A program made the translations under genes and the position numbers. A stretch of 28,029 nucleotides of DNA. It comes from an uncultured Brevundimonas sp. Its GTDB lineage: Bacteria; Pseudomonadota; Alphaproteobacteria; Caulobacterales; Caulobacteraceae. The stretch is from positions 1-28,029 of the forward strand of contig CAMLNT010000009.1 in NCBI GenBank assembly GCA_946481425.1. The letters are read 5' to 3'. A model generated the notes under the pieces. The model was not told where the DNA came from. It made no database searches and was given only the letters and a program-made list of their open reading frames with translations. Within the stretch, counting starts at the first letter, position 1. The number at the start of each line of letters is the position of its first letter. This document shows positions 7,206-15,530 of this stretch, piece by piece.

Positions 7206-8429
7206 ATGAACAATCCGATTTCCCGTGTCGTGATCGTCGGCGCCGGCCACGCCGGCGGCTCCGTCGCCGGCTTTCTGCGCCAATACGGCTTCGAGGGCCC
7301 GATCACCCTCATCGGAGACGAGCCGCTGGCGCCCTACCAGCGCCCGCCGTTGTCCAAGGCGTGGCTCAAGGGCGAGGCGGACGGCGACAGCCTGCTGCTC
7401 AAGGCGCCCGAATGGTGGGCCGAGAACGGCGTCGATCTCAGGCTCGGTGTGTCGGTCACCGCGATCGACCGCGAAGCGCGGACGGTCTTGGCCGGCGGTG
7501 AAGCCTTCGCCTATGACGCCCTGGTCATCGCAACCGGCGCACGCGCGCGGCGCCTGCCGGCTCCGGGCGCCGACCTGGACGGCGTCCTTTTCCTGCGCAC
7601 GGCCGCCGACGCAGAGGCGCTGAAGCTCCGGCTCGGCCCGGGCCACCGGCTCGCGGTCGTCGGCGGCGGCTATGTCGGTCTGGAGGCCGCCGCGTCCGCC
7701 GTGGCCCTTGGGGGCTCCGCGGTGGTGATCGAGCGGGAGGACCGGGTGCTCGCCCGCGTCGCCTCCAGGGTGCTGTCCCGCTTCTACGAGGCCGCCCACG
7801 AGCGTCGCGGCGTATCGGTGCTGACGGGCGCGTCGGTCGAGCGCCTCGAGGGCGCCGGCCAGGTTGAGGCCGTCGTGCTCACGGATGGACGGCGTATCGA
7901 TTGCGACACCGTCCTGATCGGTGTCGGAGCTGAGCCGAATGTCGAGCTGGCCCAGGCGGCTGGCCTTGACTGCGCCAACGGCGTCGTCGTCGACGGCACG
8001 GCCCGCACCAGCGATCCACACATCTGGGCCGTCGGCGACGTGACCTTCCGTCCCCTGCCCCTGTTCGACCGCTCGCTACGCTTCGAGAGCGTTCCAAATG
8101 CCCTGGAACAGGCCAAGCAGACGGCCGCCGCCATCGCTGGCCGCGATCAGCCCCCGGCCGAAGTGCCGTGGTTCTGGTCAGACCAGTTCGACCTCAAGCT
8201 CCAGATGGCGGGCCTCGCCTTCGACGCCGACCGCCAGGTCGTCCGCGGCGACCCGGACAGGGAAAGCTTCGCGGTCTTCCACCTGAAGGGTGACATCATT
8301 CGCTGCGTCGAGGCCGTCAACGCCCCGCCGGAATTCATGGGCGGCCGCCTGATGATCGGCAAGCAGACGCCTGTCGATGCGGAAAAGCTCCAGGACATCT
8401 CGATCGGAATGAAGGCCGTCGCCCGCTAG
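7206..8429 (+). CDS. NAD(P)H:ferredoxin/rubredoxin reductase-type flavoprotein
   Basis: A 407-residue two-dinucleotide-fold flavoprotein. GAGHAG (12-17) binds FAD, YQRPPLSK (44-51) is the signature of the BphA4/putidaredoxin reductase group, GGGYVG (153-158) binds NAD(P)H, and WAVGDV (274-279) is the second FAD motif. The C-terminal domain (WFWSDQFDLKLQ...) also fits that group. It should pass electrons from NAD(P)H to a small iron-sulfur or rubredoxin carrier feeding an oxygenase, but no carrier gene is next to it. The Rieske oxygenase at 20330 is a conceivable but unproven partner. GTG at 7203 directly precedes the ATG at 7206 and either could start; no strong Shine-Dalgarno is present. Its TAG overlaps the convergent stop of the NRDE gene in the palindrome CTAG. 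Confidence 0.85.
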   Translation: MNNPISRVVIVGAGHAGGSVAGFLRQYGFEGPITLIGDEPLAPYQRPPLSKAWLKGEADGDSLLLKAPEWWAENGVDLRLGVSVTAIDREARTVLAGGEAFAYDALVIATGARARRLPAPGADLDGVLFLRTAADAEALKLRLGPGHRLAVVGGGYVGLEAAASAVALGGSAVVIEREDRVLARVASRVLSRFYEAAHERRGVSVLTGASVERLEGAGQVEAVVLTDGRRIDCDTVLIGVGAEPNVELAQAAGLDCANGVVVDGTARTSDPHIWAVGDVTFRPLPLFDRSLRFESVPNALEQAKQTAAAIAGRDQPPAEVPWFWSDQFDLKLQMAGLAFDADRQVVRGDPDRESFAVFHLKGDIIRCVEAVNAPPEFMGGRLMIGKQTPVDAEKLQDISIGMKAVAR

Positions 8430-9151
8430 CCCCAGCGGAACGCCAGCTCGACCTCGCCGATCGCGCGCCCCTCGGAATCGAAGGACCGCTCGACCACCCG
8501 CCCCTGTCCATTCGCTCCGACCGCGATCACGGTCGAGCAGCGCGTCCCATAGATCGGATGATGCATGAACAGCGGCTGGGCGCCGAACGGCGCTTCGGCC
8601 GGCTCATCCACCGTCGGCGTCTGATCCGCCAGCGCCACGAAAAGCGGCTCCAGATCGCCGGGCCCCTCGAGCCACCGCTCCAGCCGCCGTATCAATGTCT
8701 CGGCTCGCGGCGACGGCGCATCAATGTCTCCATTGGCGAGCCCGAAAAGGCCCGGCTCCTTCGAGCGGCTGCGCGGGTCCGGCCAGTTCGCCAGCACTTC
8801 CGCGCGCCCACCTCGCACCAGCCCGAGATTGACCGGGTTGTAGGCGCCCATGCGACCCAAACCGTCCATCGTGGCATCGGACAACAAGTCCCTCAGCAGC
8901 AGGCCTCGAGACCGCGCTTCGGGGTCCATCGGCAGGTCCGACCGGCGGTTGGTCACCACGCCGAAGCCGCCCTGTTCGCTCAGGCCCAGCCACATGCCGC
9001 CGGACGCAAGGTCCTTACCGCCGATGAGGCCTGATCCATCGTCCCAGCGATGCAGCGGCGCCGAGGCCCGCGCATGCAGCTCGTCCCGATTGCCTGCCAC
9101 GACCAGCGGGTAGTCCGGGTGAGCCCTCCACGCGATTGCGACCACGCACAT
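8426..9151 (-). CDS. NRDE (TANGO2-like) family protein
   Basis: A 241-residue protein beginning MCVVAIAW with VVAGNRDE at residues 17-24, the defining N-R-D-E motif of this family, followed by WLGLSEQGGFGVVTNRR and a C-terminal GTRCSTVI segment. It is full length and has no signal peptide. The family is shared with eukaryotic TANGO2; Cys2 right after the initiator Met suggests an N-terminal nucleophile fold, and work on relatives points to haem or lipid handling, but no firm activity is established. It starts 2 nt after the stop of the FAD oxidase gene, so both are made from one mRNA. It ends against the flavoprotein gene with overlapping stops. Confidence 0.85.
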   Translation of the reverse strand: MCVVAIAWRAHPDYPLVVAGNRDELHARASAPLHRWDDGSGLIGGKDLASGGMWLGLSEQGGFGVVTNRRSDLPMDPEARSRGLLLRDLLSDATMDGLGRMGAYNPVNLGLVRGGRAEVLANWPDPRSRSKEPGLFGLANGDIDAPSPRAETLIRRLERWLEGPGDLEPLFVALADQTPTVDEPAEAPFGAQPLFMHHPIYGTRCSTVIAVGANGQGRVVERSFDSEGRAIGEVELAFRWG

Positions 9152-9153
9152 GG

Positions 9154-10551
9154 CTAGAACAGCACCCGCGGGTTCATGATCCGCTGCGGGTCCAGGGCCT
9201 GGCGCACAGCCCGCATCGTCGCGACCTGGACTGGGTCCTTGTACCGCAGGGCCTCGTCCGACTTCAGCACCCCCAGACCGTGCTCGGCCGAAATCGATCC
9301 TTCGCGGGCTGCCACGCGATCGTGCACGATCCGCGCCCCGTCCTCCCGCCGCGCGGCAAAGGCGGCCGGGTCCTCATCCAAGGGCGGCACGACATTGTAG
9401 TGAAGGTTGCCGTCGCCGAGATGCCCGAAGGTGACGAGCCGGACGCCCGGATGCGCCGCCGCCAGGGCCGCGTCCGTCTCGCGAATGAAGCCGGGGATTT
9501 CCGACAGCGGCAGGGAGATGTCGTGTTTCCAGCCACCGCCCGCCGCCTTCTGGGCCGCGGACATATCCTCGCGAAGCCGCCAGAATTCGGCGGTGTGGGC
9601 CTGTGTCTGCGCCACCGCGGCGTCCGCGATCAGCCCGCCCTCGAACGCCGTCTCCAGCAGGCGCTGCATCGCCCGCTCCGCCGCCTCGGCCTCCCCCGCT
9701 ACCAGTTCGATCAACACCGCCCACGGTGTGGCCGTCTCCAGCGGATCGCGCGTGTCCGGGATATGGGCCAGCACCAGGTCGAGCCCCTGGCGTCCCATCA
9801 GCTCGAAGGCCTCCACGCCGCCGCCCGTCTCCGCCTTGGCGATAGCCAGCAGGTGAAGCGCCGCTTCGACGGTCTCGAGCCCGACGATCGCCGTCGCCCG
9901 CGACCGCATGACCGGAAACAGCTTCAGCGCCGCCGCCGTCACGATCCCCAGCGTCCCCTCCGCCCCAATCAGCAGCTGCTTGAGGTCGTAGCCGGTGTTG
10001 TCCTTCCTCAGCCGCTTGAGGCCATGGAACACCGACCCGTCGGCCAGCACCGCCTCCAGCCCCAGCACCAGGTCGCGCGCCACGCCGTACCGGAGCACGG
10101 CCGTGCCGCCGGCATTTGTCGAGATCACCCCGCCCACCGTCGCCGAGCCCTCGGCCGCCAGACTCAGGGGGAACAACCGGTTCGCTCCCGCCGCCGCCTG
10201 CTGGGCCTCCAGCAGAGTCAGCCCCGCTTCCACCACCATCACGTCTTCCAGCGGCGCCACCGACCGCACCCGGCGCATCCGCTTGAGGGACAGCAACACC
10301 TCGCCCTGTGGGATCTGGCCGCCGACCAGACCGGTGTTGCCGCCCTGCGGCGTGATGGCGATCCCGTGGGAGGCGCAAACCCTGACCGCCGCCGCCACCG
10401 CGTCCGTCGAGCCGGGCGTCAGCATCAGGGGTGTCTGGCCCCGCCAGGCGCCGCGCCATTCGGTCAGGTGCGGCGCGATCCGGTCTGCATCGTCCGTCCA
10501 GCCGTCCGGTCCGACAGCGGCTTTCAGCGCATCAAGGGCGGCGGTATCCAT
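9154..10551 (-). CDS. FAD-binding 2-hydroxyacid dehydrogenase (GlcD/D2HGDH-like)
   Basis: A 465-residue FAD-linked oxidase of the VAO/PCMH type. ITPQGGNTGLVGG (66-78) is the FAD pyrophosphate loop; SLAAEGSATVGGVISTNAGG (130-149) and GAEGTLGIVT (197-206) are further FAD-domain signatures. The C-terminal domain has GHLGDGNLH (H377, H384) and SAEHG (E423, H424), which in D-lactate and D-2-hydroxyglutarate dehydrogenases bind a metal at the active site. It therefore oxidises a D-2-hydroxyacid and passes electrons to the electron-transfer chain; the true substrate (2-hydroxyglutarate, lactate or glycolate) cannot be decided. Start at 10549-10551 is chosen over 10587 by family alignment. It forms an operon with the NRDE gene 2 nt downstream and diverges closely from the Nudix gene. 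Confidence 0.85.
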   Translation of the reverse strand: MDTAALDALKAAVGPDGWTDDADRIAPHLTEWRGAWRGQTPLMLTPGSTDAVAAAVRVCASHGIAITPQGGNTGLVGGQIPQGEVLLSLKRMRRVRSVAPLEDVMVVEAGLTLLEAQQAAAGANRLFPLSLAAEGSATVGGVISTNAGGTAVLRYGVARDLVLGLEAVLADGSVFHGLKRLRKDNTGYDLKQLLIGAEGTLGIVTAAALKLFPVMRSRATAIVGLETVEAALHLLAIAKAETGGGVEAFELMGRQGLDLVLAHIPDTRDPLETATPWAVLIELVAGEAEAAERAMQRLLETAFEGGLIADAAVAQTQAHTAEFWRLREDMSAAQKAAGGGWKHDISLPLSEIPGFIRETDAALAAAHPGVRLVTFGHLGDGNLHYNVVPPLDEDPAAFAARREDGARIVHDRVAAREGSISAEHGLGVLKSDEALRYKDPVQVATMRAVRQALDPQRIMNPRVLF

Positions 10552-10586
10552 GCGCCATGTCTGTCCCCACCACCGACGAAAATGCA

Positions 10587-10997
10587 ATGACCCCGACCCC
10601 GGCCGTCGGCGTCGTCTGCTTCAGGGGAGACGAGGTGTTGCTGATCCGGCGCGGCCGGCCGCCCCGCCAGGGCCAGTGGAGCCTGCCCGGCGGCCGCATA
10701 GAGCCCGGCGAACGCGCGATCGACGCCGCGCTGCGCGAACTATCCGAGGAAACGGGCGTCGAAGCCCGGATTCTTGGCCTGGTCGATATCGTCGACGGCC
10801 TGTTCCCCGAGCACGGCCGACACTACGTCTTGATCGACTATGCCGCCGTGTGGACCGGCGGCGAGCCCCGCCCGGGCGACGACGCCGCCGACGCCGTCTT
10901 TCTCCCGCTGAACGCGGCGCTGGCGCGCGTCGACTGGGACGAGACTCGCCGGATCATCAAGGACGCCCACGGACGATTCGCCTCTCAGGCGCGTTGA
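10587..10997 (+). CDS. Nudix (MutT-like) hydrolase
   Basis: A 136-residue Nudix hydrolase. The complete Nudix box G-x5-E-x7-R-E-L-x-E-E-x-G-V is at residues 36-58, with WSLPGGRIEPGE leading in, and supplies the acidic ligands for the metal that assists pyrophosphate cleavage of a nucleoside-diphosphate-linked substrate. The substrate cannot be told from the sequence; small solo Nudix proteins of this size are often housecleaning or ADP-ribose type. Two starts are possible: ATG at 10587, which fits the usual domain edge, and ATG at 10557, which adds ten residues. Neither has a clear Shine-Dalgarno, and the second begins only 5 nt from the divergent oxidase gene. The promoter must lie inside that neighbouring coding region. 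Confidence 0.85.
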   Translation: MTPTPAVGVVCFRGDEVLLIRRGRPPRQGQWSLPGGRIEPGERAIDAALRELSEETGVEARILGLVDIVDGLFPEHGRHYVLIDYAAVWTGGEPRPGDDAADAVFLPLNAALARVDWDETRRIIKDAHGRFASQAR

Positions 10998-11063
10998 GTC
11001 GACAGCCGCTGAACCACGCGGCAACGTCCGGTACAGGACATGGCCAGGCCGGGGGGCGTCGCC

Positions 11064-11411
11064 GTGAAGAAGCGACTTTTCGTTTTGTTTTCGGTGGCGG
11101 CCGTGTCCGTCTCGCTCGCTGCGGGTGTCATGGCCCGACCGGTCGGCGAAATCCGTTTTACCGTCGAGAACGGCGGCAGCTCGCCGCTTGAGACCTTCAA
11201 CCTGTCGCGTCCCGATTCCCACGCCTGGGGTCAGGATCGGCTGGCGGGCCGGGTCGTCGCGCCGGGCGAGCGCGTGGAAGTCATCCTTCGGCCCAGTCTC
11301 GGCGGCTGCCTCTATGACATGAAGGCCCTGTTCCAGAGCGGCGGCGACGCCCGCCTGTTCGCCGTCGACGTCTGCCAGCTGGACGGCGCGGAAATCACCT
11401 TCACCGACTGA
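11064..11411 (+). CDS. Small exported protein, unknown function
   Basis: A 115-residue protein with a textbook signal peptide (KKRLFVLFSVAAVSVSLAAGVMA). The mature part (about 91 residues) has a strand-rich pattern: IRFTVENGGSS, TFNLSRPDSHAWGQDRLAG, APGERVEVIL, then GGCLYDMKALF and DVCQLDGAEITF. Two cysteines (82 and 104) could form one disulfide. I have an impression of a small periplasmic family in Caulobacterales sharing the W-G...L.G, APG, C-x-YD and VC pattern, with no known role. I chose GTG at 11064, which gives a canonical signal peptide and has GGGGGG about 8 nt upstream; ATG at 11040 would add eight residues. Lies 66 nt after the Nudix gene on the same strand and may share its mRNA. 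Confidence 0.7.
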   Translation: MKKRLFVLFSVAAVSVSLAAGVMARPVGEIRFTVENGGSSPLETFNLSRPDSHAWGQDRLAGRVVAPGERVEVILRPSLGGCLYDMKALFQSGGDARLFAVDVCQLDGAEITFTD

Positions 11412-11484
11412 TCGCCTCGCCGCCACGGTTGCATTCCGTCTGCATCTGGTCAGGGTGACGCCTTCCCCTGATCAAGAGTCTTCT

Positions 11485-14361
11485 ATGCGTTCTCTCAAAG
11501 CCCTGTCTGTCGTCTCGGTCCTTGCGCTGGCGACCTGTCTCGCAGCGCCGGCGTCCGTCGCCTTCGCCCAGACCTCGGCGGTTCAGGAGAGCGTCCCGGC
11601 TTCGACCCTCCGCCAGTCGCGCACCGATTGGGCCCAGACCGCCAGCGATATTGCGCCCGACCCCGCCGTCCGGTTCGGGACCCTGCCCAACGGTATGCGC
11701 TACGCGATCCTGCGCAACGCCACGCCGCCCGGCCAGGCCGCACTGCGCCTGCGCATCGACGCCGGCTCGCTGATGGAGCAGGAGGACCAGCTCGGCTTAG
11801 CCCACTTCATGGAACACATGGCGTTCAATGGCACCGACAGCGTGCCCGAAGGCGATCTGTTGCCGATTCTCGAGCGCCTCGGCCTCGCCTTCGGGCCCGA
11901 CACCAACGCCTTCACAAGCTTTGACCAGACGGTCTACCAGCTCGATCTGCCGCGTACCGACGATGAGACGGTCTCGACGGCCCTCATGATCATGCGCGAC
12001 ATGGCCGGCGAGGCGACACTGGCCGCCGATGCGATCGACCGGGAACGCGGCATCGTCCTGTCCGAGGAGCGCACCCGCGCCAGCCCGGGCCTGCGCATGG
12101 CCCTGGCCAACTACGATTTCCTGCTGCGCGGCCAGCTCGCGCCCCGACGTTTCCCGATCGGCGACCCCGAAATCCTGTCGAACGCGCCGCGCGAGCGCTT
12201 CGCCGCCTTCTACGACGCCTACTACCGGCCCGAACGGGCGACCCTGATCGCCGTCGGCGATTTCGACGTGGACCGGATGGAGGCTCGCATCCGCGCCGAG
12301 TTCTCCGACTGGACAAACAGCACGCCGAACGGCCCCGAACCCGATCTCGGCGCTGTGGCTGCGCGTCAGCCCGAGGCCTTCGTCTTCCACGAGCCCGGCG
12401 CCCAGCCCATGATCGAACTGGCCTGGGTCGCGCCGGCCGACCTGTCGCCTGACACCCGCGCCAATCGCGCGCGCGATCTCGTGCGTTCACTGGGATGGTC
12501 GGTCTTCAACCGCAGGCTCCAGCGCCTGGCCCGGGGGGAAGCCCCGCCCTTCGTGTCCGCCTCCGGCTCGCGCGGGACCGTCATCGACAGCCAGGACCAG
12601 GTTTCACTCAGCGCCGCCTACCAGCCCGGCGCCTGGGCCGAGGCGCTTGCCGCCCTCGAGCAGGAACGCCGTCGCATCCTCGAGTTCGGGATCACGGCCG
12701 AGGAGCTCCAGCGCGAGATCACCGAATACCGCACCGGCTACCAGGCCTATGTCGCCGGCGCCGCCACGCGTCAGACACCCAGCCTGGCTGACGCCCTGGC
12801 CGGTTCCGTCAACGATGAGGATGTGTTCACCGCGCCGGCCGATGACCTCGCCCGCTTCGAAGCCGTCGTCGACGGCCTGACGCCGGAAGCCGTGATGGCC
12901 GAGCTGCGCCAGTCGATGCAAGGCGACGGGCCGCTCGTCTTCCTCTCCTCGCCGGAGCCGGTCGAAGGGGGAGCCGACGCCGTCATGGCGGCCCTGGCCC
13001 AGGCCCGGGCAGGCGCCGTCGAGGCCGCGTCGGCCGCCGAAAGTCAGGCCTGGCCCTACACGGCGTTCGGCCCGCCCGGTCAGGTCGTCGAGCGCGCCGA
13101 GATCGCGGATATCGGCGTCACCACGCTACGCTTCGAAAACGGCGTCCGCCTGACGCTCAAGCCCACCGACTTCCGCGACGACCAGATCTTCATCTCCGCC
13201 AGTTTCGCCGGCGGTCGCCTGTCGCTGCCCAATGACCGCGTCCTGCCCACCTGGGCCGCCTCCTCGGCCCTCATCGAGGGCGGACTGGGCCGGATCAGCC
13301 GCGAGGATATGGAAGCCGTCCTGGCCGCCAACGTCGTCTCGACCGGCTTCGGTATCGCCGACGAGCGCTTCGCCCTGAGCGCCTCGACCCGCCCCGAGGA
13401 TTTCGACATCCAGCTTCAGGCGCTGGCGGCCTATGCAACCGATGCCGCCTGGCGGCCGCAGGCTTTCGAACGGGTCCGCACCGCCTATCTGGCCGGCATC
13501 GACCAGATCCGGGCGACGCCGGGCGGGGCTTTCGGCCTGGACGCGGGCGCCCTGCTGCGCGGCGGAGACCTGCGCTGGGCGTTCCCTGACCGCGCCCAGT
13601 TGGCTGAAGCCCAGCTGTCGGACCTTCAGGGTCTGGTCGCCCCGTCCCTGGCCTCGGCGCCCACCGAGATCGTGGTCGTGGGCGACTTCGACCTGGAGAC
13701 GGCGATCGCCTCTGTGGCCTCGACGTTCGGGGCCCTGCCCGCCCGTGGCGAGGCCGCCCCGGCCAATCTCGCCGTCCGCTTCCCCGCCGGCGAGCCCGAG
13801 GTGGTCCTGACCCACACGGGTCGCGCGGATCAGGGGCTCGGCTTCCTGGCCTGGTCGACCACCGACGCGCCGTCCGACGTCTATCGCGCCCGCACGCTCA
13901 ATGTCCTCTCGGCGGTCCTGCAGCTCCGGCTGACCGATGAGCTGCGCGAGGGTCAGGCTGTGACCTACTCCCCGTCGGCCAACTCCAACCCCAGCTGGGA
14001 CATTCCCGGCTACGGCTATCTGTCGGCCTCAATCGAGGCCCCGCCGGAACGGCTGGACGGCTTCTTCGCCGACGTCGAACGCATTGCCGCCCAGCTCCGC
14101 GACGATCCGGTCAGCGCCGACGAACTGGAGCGGGCCCGACGGCCACTGGTCGAGACGCTCCAGCGCAGCCGCGCCGGCAACGAATACTGGCTGGGCAACC
14201 TGGAAGGCCTGCAGACCGAGCCGACCCGACTGGACGCCATCCGCACGGTCATCGCCGATCTGGAACGGGTCACGCCAGAAGACCTCCAGGCCGTCGCACG
14301 CACCTATCTGGTGCCAGACCGCTCCTGGCGGGTGCGGGTCGTGCCCCGGCCCACCCAGTAG
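11485..14361 (+). CDS. Exported M16-family zinc metalloprotease
   Basis: A 958-residue M16 (pitrilysin/insulinase) peptidase, length close to PqqL-type proteins. A signal peptide covers residues 1-28 (...APASVAFA), so it works in the periplasm. The inverted zinc motif H-x-x-E-H is intact in HFMEHMAFNG (H107, E110, H111), and ERGIVLSEER (187-196) supplies the third ligand, about E194. The chain has the usual two M16 units, an active N-terminal one and an inactive C-terminal one that starts about residue 540 (TLRFENGVRLTLKP), with a YSPSAN motif of the type seen near the substrate site. It should degrade peptides or small proteins. ATG at 11485 is used rather than GTG at 11455 because it begins the signal peptide. 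It is transcribed alone and ends beside a strong hairpin. Confidence 0.9.
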   Translation: MRSLKALSVVSVLALATCLAAPASVAFAQTSAVQESVPASTLRQSRTDWAQTASDIAPDPAVRFGTLPNGMRYAILRNATPPGQAALRLRIDAGSLMEQEDQLGLAHFMEHMAFNGTDSVPEGDLLPILERLGLAFGPDTNAFTSFDQTVYQLDLPRTDDETVSTALMIMRDMAGEATLAADAIDRERGIVLSEERTRASPGLRMALANYDFLLRGQLAPRRFPIGDPEILSNAPRERFAAFYDAYYRPERATLIAVGDFDVDRMEARIRAEFSDWTNSTPNGPEPDLGAVAARQPEAFVFHEPGAQPMIELAWVAPADLSPDTRANRARDLVRSLGWSVFNRRLQRLARGEAPPFVSASGSRGTVIDSQDQVSLSAAYQPGAWAEALAALEQERRRILEFGITAEELQREITEYRTGYQAYVAGAATRQTPSLADALAGSVNDEDVFTAPADDLARFEAVVDGLTPEAVMAELRQSMQGDGPLVFLSSPEPVEGGADAVMAALAQARAGAVEAASAAESQAWPYTAFGPPGQVVERAEIADIGVTTLRFENGVRLTLKPTDFRDDQIFISASFAGGRLSLPNDRVLPTWAASSALIEGGLGRISREDMEAVLAANVVSTGFGIADERFALSASTRPEDFDIQLQALAAYATDAAWRPQAFERVRTAYLAGIDQIRATPGGAFGLDAGALLRGGDLRWAFPDRAQLAEAQLSDLQGLVAPSLASAPTEIVVVGDFDLETAIASVASTFGALPARGEAAPANLAVRFPAGEPEVVLTHTGRADQGLGFLAWSTTDAPSDVYRARTLNVLSAVLQLRLTDELREGQAVTYSPSANSNPSWDIPGYGYLSASIEAPPERLDGFFADVERIAAQLRDDPVSADELERARRPLVETLQRSRAGNEYWLGNLEGLQTEPTRLDAIRTVIADLERVTPEDLQAVARTYLVPDRSWRVRVVPRPTQ

Positions 14362-14362
14362 G

Positions 14363-14400
14363 CAAAAGAAAACCCCCTCGCGTCATGCGTCGCGAGGGGG
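14363..14400 (-). terminator. Strong intrinsic terminator between convergent genes
   Basis: CCCCCTCGCG (14373-14382) and CGCGAGGGGG (14391-14400) form a perfect 10-bp stem with an 8-nt loop. AAAAGAAAA just left of it (14364-14372) reads as TTTTCTTTT after the stem on the minus strand, so it is a textbook rho-independent terminator for the Cys/Pro-repeat gene coming from the right. On the plus strand it begins 12 nt after the M16 stop but lacks a following T-tract, so it is weaker in that direction. Confidence 0.8.
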
Positions 14401-14488
14401 CCTAAGGCGCTCAGGTTGTCGACGGAGAGCCGACGGTCCCTTTATGGCGTTCCCCACCTGAAGCGGGCCTGAACGCCGTGTTCTGGTT

Positions 14489-15400
14489 CTAGTGAACCCG
14501 GCCGCCGACGCCGCCGTCCAGCACCAGGCTCATGCCCGAATAGGTCTCGACCACCGTTTCCTCGCGGTACTCCTCGTAGAGTTCCTCGCGGATCATGGTC
14601 AGCACGAACACGCCGGCGCCGTAGCGGCGCAGCAGGCTGCGCTCGAAGCAGTCGCGCTCCTGGGTCTGGGGCCGGCATTCCACCAGCCCGCCACGCCCAT
14701 GATACAGCGCCTCGCCCGCCCGGCAGGTCAGGGTCTGGCCGCCGTCGAAGTTGAAATCCCCGCCCTCGTAGTCGGCGAAGGTCACCTGCAGCCACGACCC
14801 GGCGATGCAGCGGAACAGTTCGCCCTCGTAGTCGTCGAAGACGTCCCGGTCGGGCCTCAGGCGTGAGGCCGGGTGCGGCACGCTGCGCGCGTCGATGCAG
14901 ACGGCCTGCATCACGACGCGGCGCTCCATGCGCCGGCGCTCCTGATAGGGCACACGCACCACCCGGGCCGGACCGTGGACCACCACGTTGCTCAGGATGG
15001 TCGGGGCGGCATAGGCCACCGAGTTGCCGCCGTAGCCGCGGCCGAAGCCGATCGTCGAGCGCTCGCCCCGCGAGATCGAGAAGCTGTCGACCCGGCCCTG
15101 GGCGCGCGCCAGCGCCGAGGCCTCGGCCTCGGCGCCCACATCGATGTCGATATCGATATTGGGCGGGCAGTATTCTCCGTCCTCGCAGTCCGGCGGGGGC
15201 GGCGGGCAGTCGTCCTCGCACGGCGGCGGGGGACAATCGTCCTCACACGGCGGTGGCGGACATTCGTCCTCGCACGGCGGCGGTGGCGGCGGCGGGCACT
15301 CATCCGGGCAGGATTGAGCGGCCGCGCCGTCGGCGGCGGCCATGACGGCCAGCGCCGCCACGACCGGCAGCCCCCACTTGATCAACAGGCGAGCGATCAT
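14489..15400 (-). CDS. Exported Cys/Pro-repeat protein, unknown
   Basis: A 303-residue protein in three parts. Residues 1-29 are a signal peptide (MIARLLIKWGLPVVAALAVM...AAAQ). Residues 31-80 are a low-complexity repeat of CEDDCPPPP-type units with ten cysteines, many acids and proline runs. Residues about 81-303 form a unique domain beginning NIDIDIDVGAEAEA, with several single cysteines (AVCID, FRCIAG, LTCRAG, VECRP, RDCFERS) and glycine-aromatic segments. I do not recognise the unique domain. The Cys/Asp/Glu repeat could bind metal or make a disulfide-linked spacer that holds the domain away from the membrane; both are guesses. GGAG lies about 6-7 nt before the ATG at 15398-15400. It diverges from the PAS gene and ends at the strong terminator near 14400. 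Confidence 0.75.
   Translation of the reverse strand: MIARLLIKWGLPVVAALAVMAAADGAAAQSCPDECPPPPPPPCEDECPPPPCEDDCPPPPCEDDCPPPPPDCEDGEYCPPNIDIDIDVGAEAEASALARAQGRVDSFSISRGERSTIGFGRGYGGNSVAYAAPTILSNVVVHGPARVVRVPYQERRRMERRVVMQAVCIDARSVPHPASRLRPDRDVFDDYEGELFRCIAGSWLQVTFADYEGGDFNFDGGQTLTCRAGEALYHGRGGLVECRPQTQERDCFERSLLRRYGAGVFVLTMIREELYEEYREETVVETYSGMSLVLDGGVGGRVH
15161..15310 (-). repeat. Coding tandem repeat, CE(D/E)(D/E)CPPPP units
   Basis: About five imperfect units of 27-36 nt inside the exported protein gene encode C-[PE]-D-[ED]-C followed by four to seven prolines. The first unit has seven prolines, the middle ones four or five, and the last is degenerate (DCEDGEYCPP). Differences are mostly whole codons, so the array looks able to expand or contract in frame. 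Confidence 0.8.
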
Positions 15401-15530
15401 CGCCGACTCCGTTTCGGTGCGACTCGCTCGGAACGCGGGTCGCCTCAGCCTGCATTCGAGCCGCAAACCGTTTCCTTTCCGTTAGCCACGCGGCCCGGCC
15501 CTTGCCCCTCACCCCGGCAAGGAGACCGAT

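Noticed and set aside
7206..8429. Electron-transfer partnership of this reductase with the Rieske oxygenase at 20330
   Set aside because: The genes are 12 kb apart with no ferredoxin gene in between; kept only as a possibility.
9136..10590. 484-codon plus-strand ORF antisense to the FAD oxidase
   Set aside because: Arg/His/Gln-rich shadow frame; the minus strand has complete FAD and metal-site motifs.
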